A stretch of DNA of 64,000 nucleotides from positions 496,001-560,000 of the forward strand of contig JAMWFC010000005.1 in assembly GCA_027475525.1 (NCBI GenBank), given 5' to 3'. The notes under the pieces are model-generated. The model saw only the letters and a program-made list of their open reading frames with translations. It searched no databases and was not told where the DNA came from. This document shows, piece by piece, positions 52,494 to 62,917 of the stretch. The DNA comes from Macrolepiota albuminosa. Taxonomy: Eukaryota; Basidiomycota; Agaricomycetes; Agaricales; Agaricaceae. Both the position numbers and the translations under genes were made by a program. Every line of letters begins with the position of its first letter. The stretch's first letter is position 1.

Positions 52494-54073
52494 ATGTTTA
52501 CCGATGCAGAGCTTCGTAATCTGTTGCGCCTTCGTCGCAACACTACCGTTATTGATACCGGCCTCCCGGCTGGTGTCCAAGTACTCGGCGCTAAGAAGAA
52601 GGTTACAGTGGCACCCGTGGAGCGCCGCGCTTTTAGGGCAAAGATTGGCGCAGTAAGTACTTGTTCGTCCCTGAAAGGTTGATAACGTCGCTAACTTCTT
52701 TCTCAGTGTGATAAATGCTGGTCTGAAAACAATCCCGAGGGTTGCTGGTTTCCTACCACCTCTCTTCCCTGCTACCGTTGCGATGTGTTGAAACGGGGCT
52801 GTGCCTTCAATGGGATTTGTACTCGTGAACGTGGTAGGGACGCCATCATGCAACGCAATTACGAGCACGCAGTCTTAGTTTGTAACGCCTGGGCCTTCGT
52901 CCTGCAGCAACGTGATTTGGCCACTACTCGTCAGCCCACTGTGATTAGCGCTGCAAGCCTAGCGCTTCCCACCACCCAAGATGGTACTACCGTTGTGGCC
53001 CCCTTTGCCCGCTCTTCCCGCCGTCCCATCCCTTTGAAGCGTAAGTCTCCTGGCAAAAGTCCCGGCAAGCGCCGGGAGCTAGCGCCTGCTACTCCCGTGG
53101 TCTTGTCTTCTACCGAGTCGTCTACTGATGAAGGCGAGGATACCGAGAGGGATGCTGAGGGCAAGGATGATGATAAGGCTGGGCCTGTAGTTGACACCAA
53201 TGCGCTGTTGGCAGTACGCGCTCTTCTGCTTTGCATTACTCCCCCTTTCGCCGCTAACCCTTATCAGAGTGGCCCCAGTGGTAATTGGTGCGTAGTCTTT
53301 GAGTTTTCCTTGTCAGGTTGCGCTAATTTCTTTGTCGCCAGGTCCCCTACTCCTTCGCTTCCTGTCGTCGTGAATATCCCTCCCGCCAAAGATGTCGTGA
53401 TGTCTGTTGCCGGCGCTACCCCTGCTCCCGAGCCTGTCGCGGCTAGCGCCTCCCCCGTCGCCCTTCCTATTACACCATCTCTTACCCCTCCTCGTAGCCT
53501 CTCTTCTTTCCCCAGTACTCGCGAGTCCTCTACTGCGCCTGAGTCCGAAGGGACCCTAGTAGCTCAGGGCGAGCGCCGCCGCCGCTGGAGGTACTTGCCT
53601 TCCTACGGCATCCGCCTTTCTTCCGCTAGGGCCATGTCCCCAGGCAATGAGCGCCATGAATGGACCCCCCGTGCTCCCGTAACCGTTCGAGTAAGTCTGC
53701 ATTTCCTAGTTAGTTCGCCTTGCTGCTGACCTCTGCTAAGTTCGATCCCTTCTGGACTCCTCCCCCTGCCATGCATGTTTCCGGCGACGCCTACCCTTGG
53801 CTTGGGGATGAGTTCTCTTATCCTGTCACTCCCCTTCGTCCTGCTGCCGATCTTCATCAACAACTCCGCCAGGTCGAGGACGCGACTGATGTCATCAGTA
53901 GTGAACTCGCCCTCCTCTGTCCTCGTGTCTCCACCTTAGCGCGCCATGAGCTCCTCCTGCTTGAGCTCCATGACGACATCACTGATGTGCTTGAGTGGCA
54001 AGCGAGTAACGCCATTCAGGACAGGGACTTGCTTCCTTTGAGTGATCCCACTCCCTCCGTGTCTGATGCATAG
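52494..54073 (+). CDS. opposite-strand ORF B: Cys-rich zinc-binding-type protein
   Basis: Four exons: 52494-52652, 52707-53287, 53342-53690 and 53741-54073, with introns of 54, 54 and 50 nt (GTAAGT or GTGCGT donors, CAG/CAG/AAG acceptors). Phases agree and give an open 473-residue protein. The second exon opens with a Cys cluster, CDKC-x8-C-x8-CYRC-x6-C-x5-C (residues 54-90), resembling a fungal zinc-cluster DNA-binding motif but with unusual spacing. Low-complexity basic (PLKRKSPGKSPGKRR) and acidic (DEGEDTERDAEGKDDD) stretches follow. Its C-terminus has heptad-like Leu (ELLLLELHDDITDVLEW). It could bind DNA or RNA of the element; no family is named. It is intact while pol is not. Confidence 0.6.
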
Positions 54074-54603
54074 TTGCCGGCCCGTAGCGCTTCGAACTTT
54101 TGTGGACTTTGAAAATTTTTTTTTGATACGTAGTTTGTGATAGCCATATTAAAATAAACGCTCCCCCCCTTGTTTCGAAATTGTCAGTTTGTAAGTAATT
54201 AAAATACAAAGTAAGAAAAAGGGGAAACACTCAGTAAATCATCATGGCATAAACAACCCCTATTACCAGCGTGACCCAATAGCCAATATCGTGCCAGCCT
54301 AGGAAGAAATAGGTATTGTCTGTAGAAAAATAAGTCGATTCATGCAAGAAGTTTTAATGTATAAGAAATAGAGTGCCACTGATCGCTTGTGGTTATTCGG
54401 TGATGGTGGCTATAAGTGCTAGATCTCAAAGGTTAATTTCCTCTTTGTGCGACCTAAAATGAGTTCCAGCGCAGCCTATTGGTTTGTGTCTGCGTCAGGG
54501 TCCAAGCCCCTTGAGAAGTGCCCTCCCACGCTGTCGCCAGTTGAAACAATGTCCGAGTCCTATAAATTGCCCATGCCTCGACAGCATCTCATCAGTCTTC
54601 GCG
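54074..54603. other. interval between ORF B and ORF C
   Basis: Likely 3' UTR of ORF B and promoter of ORF C. A short frame from 54459 (MSSSAAYWFVSASG) could be a first exon of ORF C, but no junction was found. Confidence 0.35.
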
Positions 54604-55115
54604 ATGGAAAGCCCAACTGGCATCGTGTGGACTCCCCGTTGTGATCGTGCTCATATCGTAATTGATCCCCCCACTTTCCTGGAACACGCTACCTCGTTCT
54701 TCCACCACTACCCAGCGGTCGGCGTGCCCGGACTGACCGATGGAGTCATTGAATTAGGTCGTCGCTGCCAGCTACTTTGTGTGGCCTGTGAGATTTGGAG
54801 CGATGACCTGCTGTTGACCCGTTTCGGTATGGAGAAAAACTGGAGTCGGATTTTTCAGGTGCGCTATTGCCCTTTTTGCTCTCCTTCTCTTCTGATAGTT
54901 GCCCAATAAAGCAAATCGCGACCAAGGAAATGAAGGAGCGTCTTGAGTTGCTGCTGGAGGAGAGTCATTACCTGGTTCGTTGCCTTATTACCTCGTTTTC
55001 TTCCTTCTAACTCATTGCCTCACTAGGCACCCCGCTCGTCTACTGGTGGCCGTCTTTTTCGCGGTCTGGCTGAAGGCTGGCAGCCTCCCAGGCCTCTCCT
55101 TCTGCCCAGGCCTTG
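54604..55115 (+). CDS. opposite-strand ORF C (unknown function)
   Basis: Exons 54604-54858, 54912-54974 and 55027-55115, with GTGCGC...AAG and GTTCGT...TAG introns; all phase 0, about 135 residues. It reads MESPTGIVWTPRCDRAHIVI, TFLEHATSFFHHYPAVG, CEIWSDDLLLTRF, then MKERLELLLEESHYL. No domain recognised. It sits in the same orientation as ORFs A, B and D and continues the antisense gene row. Confidence 0.45.
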
Positions 55116-55155
55116 ATGCTCATCCATCTCCTATGTTGTTTATGTAAGTTGGCTT

Positions 55156-55309
55156 CTTCTTTTCCGTGGCACCACCGGGCTGACAGATTTTGGCTAGTTG
55201 ATTTCTTTTGTCGTAGTTATATGAAATGCATCCTTCTTTTCCGTGGCGCCACCGGGCTGACAGATTTTGGCTAGTTGATTTCTTTTGTCGTAGTTATATG
55301 AAATGCATC
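55156..55309. repeat. 77-bp tandem duplication, one mismatch
   Basis: Copies 55156-55232 and 55233-55309 differ at one base (CACC/CGCC). Non-coding. Confidence 0.94.
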
Positions 55310-55379
55310 GCTGTTGTCCCCCCCCCTCATGATTGTTTTGCGCATGTAAGAGTTCCCAAGTATCCGTGACCCTGCAAGC

Positions 55380-55533
55380 AGCTTGAGGTATTTTATGGGT
55401 TCTGGCGCTGTTAACCCGGTTAGTATCGTATCATGCCAGAACCTTCCCTCCTTCTTAGCTTGAGGTATTTTATGGGTTCTGGCGCTGTTAACCCGGTTAG
55501 TATCGTATCATGCCAGAACCTTCCCTCCTTCTT
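55380..55533. repeat. 77-bp perfect tandem duplication (5' end of ORF D)
   Basis: Copies 55380-55456 and 55457-55533 are identical; the ATG and first codons of ORF D appear twice. Confidence 0.96.
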
Positions 55534-55791
55534 GATGACCCCATACTCGTTCACCGGCCTCTCATCCTAGATTGCCTCGAGCACTTTCTCATGCTAATGC
55601 CTGATGGCGGCTTTCCGCATGAGAACAGTAACATATTGACCCTTGTGCGCCAGTACTGGATTCTGCTAGCAGCCTCCGCCAAATGGGAGATAGATACAGA
55701 CCCTGCTCTAGTCACCGTAAACCCTTCATTAGCGCATGCTTTAGGTAATACTTATGCATGTCGTAGGAGCCCGTTACTGGTACCGCTTTGA
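55510..55791 (+). CDS. opposite-strand ORF D (unknown function)
   Basis: MPEPSLLLDDPILVHRPLIL, then LDCLEHFLMLMPDGGFPHEN and YWILLAASAKWEIDTD. A GTAATA donor follows AHALG at 55746, so the terminal codons to 55791 are probably intron. The start codon lies inside the 77-bp duplication. No domain recognised. Confidence 0.4.
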   Translation: MPEPSLLLDDPILVHRPLILDCLEHFLMLMPDGGFPHENSNILTLVRQYWILLAASAKWEIDTDPALVTVNPSLAHALGNTYACRRSPLLVPL

Positions 55792-56464
55792 GTCTTCATA
55801 GCCTTCTTTGCAAGACCAGGAGTTTGGTTAGTGCCTATACCCCTTTTCTCCTGACTTTGGTTAGGACACAAGGAGCGAGTCAAGGGCCCTTGTCAGCGGT
55901 CTTCATTGTTGTCTTAGATTTTGTAGCCAAAGATAGTTTAGTAGTGCCGCCTGTATTAGTATTGTTTATTTATCCACCCCCTTTTGTGGTTACTGGCGCA
56001 TGCTTTAAGTCTGTAGCAGGGGGCGCTAACTGCTGGCGCCTCGTTTCTCGTGGTCTTTTACTGTTCCTCTTCGTCATCAGGAGTGATCTCGTCATCATCC
56101 ACCAACTCGGTCTCTTCAAGCTCTCGCAGTTTGGCCGTGTCAATGTCTAGCGCTGGCAAAGGTAGCAGAATGTGTTCACGTGCTAAGTAGGGAATGAGTC
56201 AAAACGCCGCTACTGGTCGATGCAAAACTGAGCCGTCCAACTCGCAGAGTACGTAGGCTCCTCCCCTATTGCGGGAAACTACTATGAGAGGTCCTAAGTA
56301 TTGGGGTCGCATCTTTTTGTTGTGGGTAACTTTGATTTTCGAGTTGCACATTAGCACTAAGGCGCCAGCTGTAAAGTTGTAGTCTCTGATAGTAGCGCTA
56401 TGCTCTCTTTCAAATCGTAATGCGGCCTGTCATCTAGCTTGAAATACCACCTCGTGTAGGCGCT
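55792..56464. other. region between ORF D and integrase end
   Basis: Opposite-strand genes and minus-strand pol converge here. A short minus-strand coding tail of integrase (after ALRFE...) probably runs to about 56200. Nothing else recognised. Confidence 0.3.
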
Positions 56465-57400
56465 CTAGATCCTCCATGCATTGTTGTAAGTCAATGGCGC
56501 GCCTAGCAATAAGATCGGTAGAGGACAGGATCGAGTTAGGTGGGGGTTGTAAGTACGTTGTTGTAAGTCAATGGCGCGCCTAGCAATAAGATCGGTAGAG
56601 GACAGGATCGAGTTAGGTGGGGGTTGTAAGTACGTTGCCTCCACAATGTCTGCTGGTAGCAAGGGGTGGGTGCCAGTCGCCGCATAGTAGGGAGAGCAGC
56701 CCATCCTCTTTTATACTGTAACACGCTCCGACCAGAAGACCAAATAGGTCGCCTCGCTCCAGTGACTTTTGTCACCATCGACCGCCTTGAATAGCGCCTG
56801 TCAAACATTGAAGTGAGGCCTTTCTACGATTCCATTGGCGCATTTATTGTTCCCCATTGGCAGATAACATCCTCAAAGAGCCACTTAGCTATAGTGTCTG
56901 TATTTTCTCGCTGGAGCATATGAAACTCCAGCCAATATACCAAGGAACACCTTCCTTGAATGATATACTTGTAGCGCCCTGACTTGGGCATGTGCATGGT
57001 GTCGATATATATTTTTCCGAATAACGGCGCTGGAGTCGCTACTGTTGGGGGAATCAGAACCTGACGTGTCTGCTGGATTTGACAGAGATGACAAGTGTGA
57101 ATATACCACGCAATATTGGCGCTAACTTGCGGCCACCAAAAGCGCTCCAAAAGGTTCGCCCTCATCGCGTAGAGTCCTCGGTGTCCCAAGTCATCATGTA
57201 TAGCGCGTAGAATCCTAACTCAATTATCTGGTTTAATTACTAGCTTGTGGGCACCATCTCTATTTCGTCGCCAAAGTCGGTCTTCCACTATAAAGAAAGT
57301 CGTTGCATATTGAATGAAGGTGGCGTATTCCGTATCCGTAAGGTCTGATGGTCGGCGCAAATCCTGTAACCATTTCCTAACCTGATCAACTCATTGGTCT
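56204..57400 (-). pseudogene. giant gypsy integrase, deleted and stop-ridden
   Basis: HHCC zinc site: HDDLGHRG, then WPQVSANIAWYIHTCHLC. Core start: KIYIDTMHMPKSG (first Asp), KWLFEDVICQWGTI. The next bases jump to CANGIVERPHFNV in another frame, so roughly 40 residues with the second catalytic Asp are gone. QALFKAVDGD and RMGCSPYYAATGTHPLLPADI follow, with TGA and TAA stops, then the 77-bp duplication at 56481. An upstream TGA at about 57220 falls where Arg is expected (DNxVRIL). This integrase cannot be active. Confidence 0.82.
56481..56634. repeat. 77-bp perfect tandem duplication (integrase C-terminal region)
   Basis: Copies 56481-56557 and 56558-56634 are identical. Confidence 0.96.
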
Positions 57401-58043
57401 TCTGACTTAGCCTTGGCACTACGAGGTACCGCCGAATATGGGAGGTTGCGACTATCCTCCCGTAAGGGTCTGTGTTCCTCGACTATCTTTAGATCATTAA
57501 ATGGCTTAGCGACGCTATAGATACTGGCCGTGTAAAAAGTTGATGGAGCCTGATACGGTTTAGGCTGATATGGGATGATAGGGTGTAGCCAGGTCGAGAC
57601 AGGTTGGTCTTTGCGAAGGGCCAAAATAGGCAATTGAATAATATGTATGAAACCATGCAACCGGTCAATCCAGTCGTCAAATACATCATTATCGCTTTTG
57701 TCTAGCGCTTCGTCCTCCGGCTGCCTAGGTCACCTAGATAGTCCATCAGGTCCATGAAACGCACTCTTGACGTGCACGAGCTCGAAGTGGAACATTAGTA
57801 TCGCTACTACCCAGCAATTCATGCTAGCCGAAGGTTGAATGTCTGGATTCTGGAGCATTTCTTTGATGTAGCGTGCGTCAACTTTGACAATCAGGTTTCG
57901 AACCCCAATAAGATACATGCGTAGTGCCTAAAATGCTCGAAACAATCTGTATAATTCCAGCTTGGGCTGACTATAGCGTGACTCTCTGTTGTTAAGGGTA
58001 ATTGATCTGAAGCGATTGTAGCGTCTGATTTTTCAATTCGCGC

Positions 58044-58197
58044 TATCACATTGACATAAAAAGAAGCCGACCGCAATGTAAGAGGTGTCAACGGCAAGTA
58101 TAACAGGATCGGACGTAGTATATCACATTGACATAAAAAGAAGCCGACCGCAATGTAAGAGGTGTCAACGGCAAGTATAACAGGATCGGACGTAGTA
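58044..58197. repeat. 77-bp perfect tandem duplication (RNase H)
   Basis: Copies 58044-58120 and 58121-58197 are identical. Confidence 0.96.
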
Positions 58198-58446
58198 TAG
58201 TCAATGGGTACCAATGGCTTCGCTTCCTGCAGCACCTTCACTAAATCTTTTTGGGCGTTAATTTGGTCGGGTCTGAATTTGAAGGGGACCCCTGAATGAG
58301 TTAAGTGATTTAGCACGTGCGCTCGATGTGAAAAATGGTGTATGAACATGCGCAGCACGCCTACCATGCCTAGAAACGCGCAAACTTCTGAGAGGTTATG
58401 GCAGACTCCCCACTTTTCCAGAAGCGCTAATCGGCTCTCCTTAGGG

Positions 58447-58600
58447 ATCCTGCCCTCTGGCGTGCAAACGTGCCCTAAAATTTTAAATTGTGGTGCGCAA
58501 AGAACCAACTTGTGTCCTGAGAAATCCTGCCCTCTGGCGTGCAAACGTGCCCTAAAATTTTAAATTGTGGTGCGCAAAGAACCAACTTGTGTCCTGAGAA
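58447..58600. repeat. 77-bp perfect tandem duplication (RT)
   Basis: Copies 58447-58523 and 58524-58600 are identical; FKILGHVCTPEGRI is encoded twice. Confidence 0.96.
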
Positions 58601-59389
58601 CGTTCTGCCACAATATTTCATGTGTTGGAGCACCCGGTTAACCAATTGGAAGAAGTTCCATAGCGCCATGCGGATATTAGGATTTTCTGGGTGCACTTTG
58701 GGCTTGCCATCTACAAGGTGCCAATCTTTTGGGCCCTTAACGCCTACATCATCGATAAAGCTAAGCACATGGTGGGGTATTTTGGGTTATAGAATAAACG
58801 TAATGTCGTCGTGGAATATGGGTACCAAATTAGTCCATCCCATGGGAAGTGTAACCAGTTGTAGCGCTCCGAATGGCGTTTGAAATGTCGTTAAGTGGCG
58901 AGAGGAAGGGTGAATCAAGCGTTTGTCATAGCCAACATACAGATCCAGGGTAGCGCCACATATTCTTCCCACAAATGATTCAGCGACGTGATCGGGGAAG
59001 GGCGGTACCCCTGAATGACGAATCATGACTTTGTTTAGCGGCTCCAAACTGTGAACTATACGTAGCTTTTCATTTTTCTTCAGTACACAAAACCATCATG
59101 ATCGGTATGCCGAAGTGAAAGGCTCGTAAACCCCTGCCGCTATTTTGGAACAAATAATTTGGCAAACTTCAGCTTCAATACCTGGTGGTATAGGTTGGTT
59201 ATGCTTGGTCCAAGGTACGTGAGGTATCGTCAGTATAGCCACTGGTGGAAAGAAGTTAGTTCTAAGTTTACCGCGTTCGGAATCCTCCCAAGCAAATGCT
59301 TTGTTTTGTTTTTGCATAATGTCGGTTAATACATCTAGTTCCGCCGTTGATAGAAAGCCTGTATCGTGGGCGCTAAGGAATAGTGCCCG

Positions 59390-61326
59390 TCATTCTTCTG
59401 TAAATCGTCCAGTAGGCTCAAAGGGTGGCAGGTTCGGATTAAGCTCGGGAAGGGTCGCTAACAGGTCTCCAATGATTTTTCTCTCGATGCGAAATTCTTT
59501 GGGTACGCCGCTCGCTACCGGTTTTGTTTTAAGCGCTACTGGCTTGTATTTCTTTTTAACCTGAACCCCTTTGCGCTTAGGGGTACTGTTGTTAGCAAAC
59601 GTATTATAAATGGAACTCTGGTTTCTAGTAAAACCAGATATCAAAGGTTCTTTAGAATCAGGGGTAGAAACAAAATAAGTGTCTGTCAAAAGATTTTCAG
59701 TAATATCGGATGCAGTGAGGTATAAGTAGGATAAAGCTTTGCTGGTAAGCGACGTAGAAGTGTCCAAGATTTCAGGGGCTAAAGGGGTATGTGATATAAA
59801 GTTTACTTGCCCAGTCCGATGATTATAGTCCAAGATAAGCACTTCATCTCCATGATCCTCATCACTCATCTCCTTGATGGCGCCAGAAAACACTTGCATG
59901 GTTTGTCGCTAACGTAAGGTCGCTTTCTCAGTCCCGGCTTCTGGAACCTTCCTCGAGGAAATGTCGGTACTGTTCTCCTGACTCCAGAATTGGGGTCGCT
60001 AATAGTTAGCGTCATTTCATCCTTGGACGTTGTTTTGACTACTGATCGCGCTAGCACATTGAAGGGCCTCCCCAATAATAAATTGTAGGCTGGCGATCTA
60101 AGTATGTGAATTTGCAGATAGAACGTAAGATCGCCTATAGCACAGGGCACGTTCCGAGCCATCCCCAAGGATCGATCAATCGTGCCGTTAGCGCTCTGCA
60201 TGTTAAGAATGATCGTTGGATCGTAAATGATGCCCAGCTCGTTAGCGATGTCGGCAGCCATTGAAATAATTTGTGATCCGCTGTCCACGATAGACTCTAT
60301 TTCGCTTTTCCCATCAACTGTCAGCATAATTGAGCGAATCGCGTGAGAGTCTTGGGCTACAGTTAAGATGGCGGGATCATCGCTAGATCTTAGCGATTTA
60401 AGGTAGGTTTCAACCGGGTTGACGGACGTGGCTTCTTTAGGCGGTGCAACCTCTTCCTTGGTTTCCAGAGCTGCCGTCTCGGTTATATATGCAAAACCAG
60501 GCAGCACGTTGTTGCATTCATCCACCGTCGCTACATTGTTAGCTACATTTTGTCGAGGGGTAACCGTGGTACGCATCTGGTTCCTGACGTCTGGTGCCAC
60601 ACTGCATAACTCTCCTACCGATAGCATAACCTGACTTTGCATGATGCGATCAAAAACTAACTTAGACTTCTCCAGATCATATATAGGCGCTGTGGGTCGA
60701 TATCTCCTCGTAGGTTTATCTGGCGCTCTGAAGTTACGATTAAGGGGTGGGGCGTAGTTGCCCCCGAGACCAGCGTAAGGATGTAGCGGTGGCTCCGGAA
60801 CAGCCAGCGCCTTGGTTGCTTCGGATATTTTGTCGTTAGCGCTAGAGGTCGAGGCTGGTGCTGGGACAGGGCCTGTTGTCGCACCCGACGGTCTATAATC
60901 CTTTAAAGGCTGCTTGCCCTTTTTGATCTCCACCCCATCAAAGACCTGATTCTTTAGCGACTTCAGTTCCTTCTCTAGCGTCTCAATCCTCTCTTCACAG
61001 GACAGCATGGGTCGGTCACTGATAGCGTTTAGCTGGAGTACTTCGTGAATTAGTGCTTGTTGAGGAGTTGCCTCGGCTTTTGTTGTCGCCGTGCTATTCA
61101 GGTTGCCTGTCGCTAAGTTCCCGGGGTTTCGACGGTGCCACTTGTCAATGCGTCCCTGAAACGTCTTATGCTTGGGATAAAGGGGAATGCTAGCGTCCGA
61201 AGGTAAGACTAGTTTCCCATCCATTCCATGGCGCGCCTTCCCTTGTCGCAGATACTGTTCAAGTACAGCGCACCTACCCCTGGTCATGGTATGTCCTGCC
61301 TCGCCACAGAAATGACAAAGTCCCAT
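59390..61326 (-). CDS. giant gypsy Gag-protease region and pol linker
   Basis: 61326-59866 carries the zinc knuckle GLCHFCGEAGHTMTRGRC, a linker, then retropepsin with SIVDSGSQIISMA (catalytic Asp-Ser-Gly) and PCAIGDLTFYLQIHIL and LLLGRPFNVLAR. The overlapping frame 59899-59390 (MQVFSGAIKEM) leads toward RT and ends in TGA at a place where Arg or Trp would continue. The protease keeps its active site. Gag-to-pol transition appears to use a frame change near 59880. Confidence 0.75.
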
Positions 61327-61406
61327 CTGTACTGTTCAAGTACAGCGCACCTACCCCTGGTCATGGTATGTCCTGCCTCGCCACAGAAATGACAAAGTCC
61401 CATCTG
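61253..61406. repeat. 77-bp perfect tandem duplication (zinc knuckle)
   Basis: Copies 61253-61329 and 61330-61406 are identical; the CHFCGEAGHT knuckle is encoded twice because of it. Confidence 0.96.
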
Positions 61407-62605
61407 TACATTGTTTCTAGGCGCCGAAAGACTAGTCGAGATCAAGGTTTCCAGTTTATTCATGACGTTAGCGACTGCATTGTTAACGGCATTCTCCAAA
61501 GCCTCCTTCTTGACATACCTGTTACAGTCATTGGTGGCACTAGGCGCTGGCGACTCTAGCTTGGATGCCATTCCTCCATGGTCCACACCAGGTCGCTGTA
61601 ATGGTATACCCGTATCCGTGCCTTTTAATACCCACTTTCCTGCCTCAAAGACCTTTTCTATGTCGTAGGGTTCCTCGGGGTGATGGTCATGCATAGTGAT
61701 CTCCAAGCGTCGCGCAATCTTAGTCCATAACGAAGTCGGGAATCCTTGTTGAAACAAACGGTGCTCCTCGTTCTCATATAATTTCCCATTTTGGACCAGC
61801 CATCTCGCTATCCGTTGGAAATCACAATAATAAGTCGATAACGCTCCTAGAGTATAAATTCCAGCCGCGAAGGTGTCCTGTACTAGCTTCTGGATTTTCA
61901 TTACTGTATAATGCATAGCTTCTTTGGCGCCAGGATATAAATGAATGATAGCCTTTTTCCATTTATCATAGGTAAAAGGCCTGGGCGCTGCGTCACTAGT
62001 AAGTCCTTGGAACTCCTTCAACCCTGTCCATGATTCGGCTGTGTCGTATGAGACGTATCTGGCGGCGTATTCCTTCATCTGTGTATTGTCAGTCACCCGG
62101 CAATCGCGTAGCAGATACTCCAACTCCTTGAAGTACTGCGTTAGTTTGCAAGGCTTTGTTTCGTCCCATTTTGGCGACGAGAAGTGGTTTCAGGGTGGCA
62201 TGCGCTGATTGTTCGGCTGATCCATACCGATAGGTGTGTTTGTCGAGGTAGGAAGAGTGCTCATGTTACTTAGCGTCAATGTCGTAGGTACCGGCTCAGT
62301 TGGCTCCGAGTTGCTAGGTTCTGGCGATAATAACCTAGATAACTCTTCTAGAGGAGTCAGCGGCGTATGGTTTTCGCCTGCTAAGTACTCAAATGGTTGG
62401 GAAAAAGGGAAAAAGCTTTTGGCTAAGCTGTCTGGGGCGGCCTCAAGCTCCTGATCCAAAGTCTGTCTTGGTAGCGCGCCTGGTAAGTGTGGTGAGTCGG
62501 TGGTACTTGGTTCAAACGCACTCTCCAACAGGAGGCGGCGCTGTCGCTGGGCTCGAGTTTCCGGCGTGGTGAGTCGGTGGTACTTGGTTCAAACGCACTC
62601 TCCAA
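61284..62605 (-). pseudogene. giant gypsy Gag
   Basis: It starts at MESAFEPSTTDSP (62528 or 62605, duplicated by the 77-bp repeat), with a Pro/Ser/Thr-rich head. MPP-(TGA)-NHFSSPKWDETKP follows, then the capsid-like core ELEYLLRDCRVTDNTQMKEYAARYV, ESWTGLKEFQ, WKKAIIHLYPGA and LFQQGFPTSLWTKIARRLEI. A zinc knuckle ends it. The TGA at 62190-62192 is the only stop inside Gag. Confidence 0.78.
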
Positions 62606-62642
62606 CAGGAGGCGGCGCTGTCGCTGGGCTCGAGTTTCCGGC
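62489..62642. repeat. 77-bp perfect tandem duplication (Gag start)
   Basis: Copies 62489-62565 and 62566-62642 are identical; the Gag ATG occurs in both. Confidence 0.96.
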
Positions 62643-62663
62643 AGAATTCTGTCTCAGAAGAAC

Positions 62664-62684
62664 CCCTTGCGGTGGGCTCCAAAA
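62664..62684 (-). promoter_or_regulatory. candidate tRNA primer-binding site
   Basis: Directly after the 5' LTR, the minus strand reads TTTTGGAGCCCACCGCAAGG. The TGG start matches the complement of a tRNA CCA end; the tRNA was not identified. Confidence 0.4.
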
Positions 62685-62917
62685 TGATGACGCCAACTGT
62701 AGTTGGGTGCGCTGGACGTATACGCAGTACAATGCCGTCTCCAGCGCTTGGCGTGCGTAGTTGTGAGGAGTCCTGACAGGGTCCCGGTGTGCTCGAGTGG
62801 AGGTAGTAAAACGATGCGCTAGATTATAGCGCTTTGGAGGCTACTTGGCGGATGGTAAGCATCGTAGTTTAGGCAAAGATATTGAAGAAAAGACGAATAG
62901 TGCAGCGTATTGTGCCT

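Larger units (their letters stand above)
57401..59389 (-). pseudogene. giant gypsy reverse transcriptase and RNase H, stop-ridden
   Basis: The minus strand reads AGVYEPFTSAYRS-(TGA)-WFCVLKKNEKLRIVHSLEPLN (RT entry), then VGRICGATLDLYVGYDKR and TPFGALQLVTLPMGWTNLVP. A TAA falls where Gln is expected (FILxPKIPHH), followed by the catalytic HVLSFIDDVGVKGP near 58760, a FxDD box. Then KFKILGHVCTPEGRI and RNase H with PVILAVDTSYIAVGFFL. 77-bp duplications at 58044 and 58447 shift the frame. A TGA follows GPDGLSR at about 57729, where Arg is expected. Confidence 0.82.

Noticed and set aside
636..62642. The 77-bp tandem copies as a real minisatellite or insertion mechanism
   Set aside because: The copied sequences are unrelated and only the length is shared; many lie in coding regions and break them. 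A fixed assembler k value is the simpler cause.
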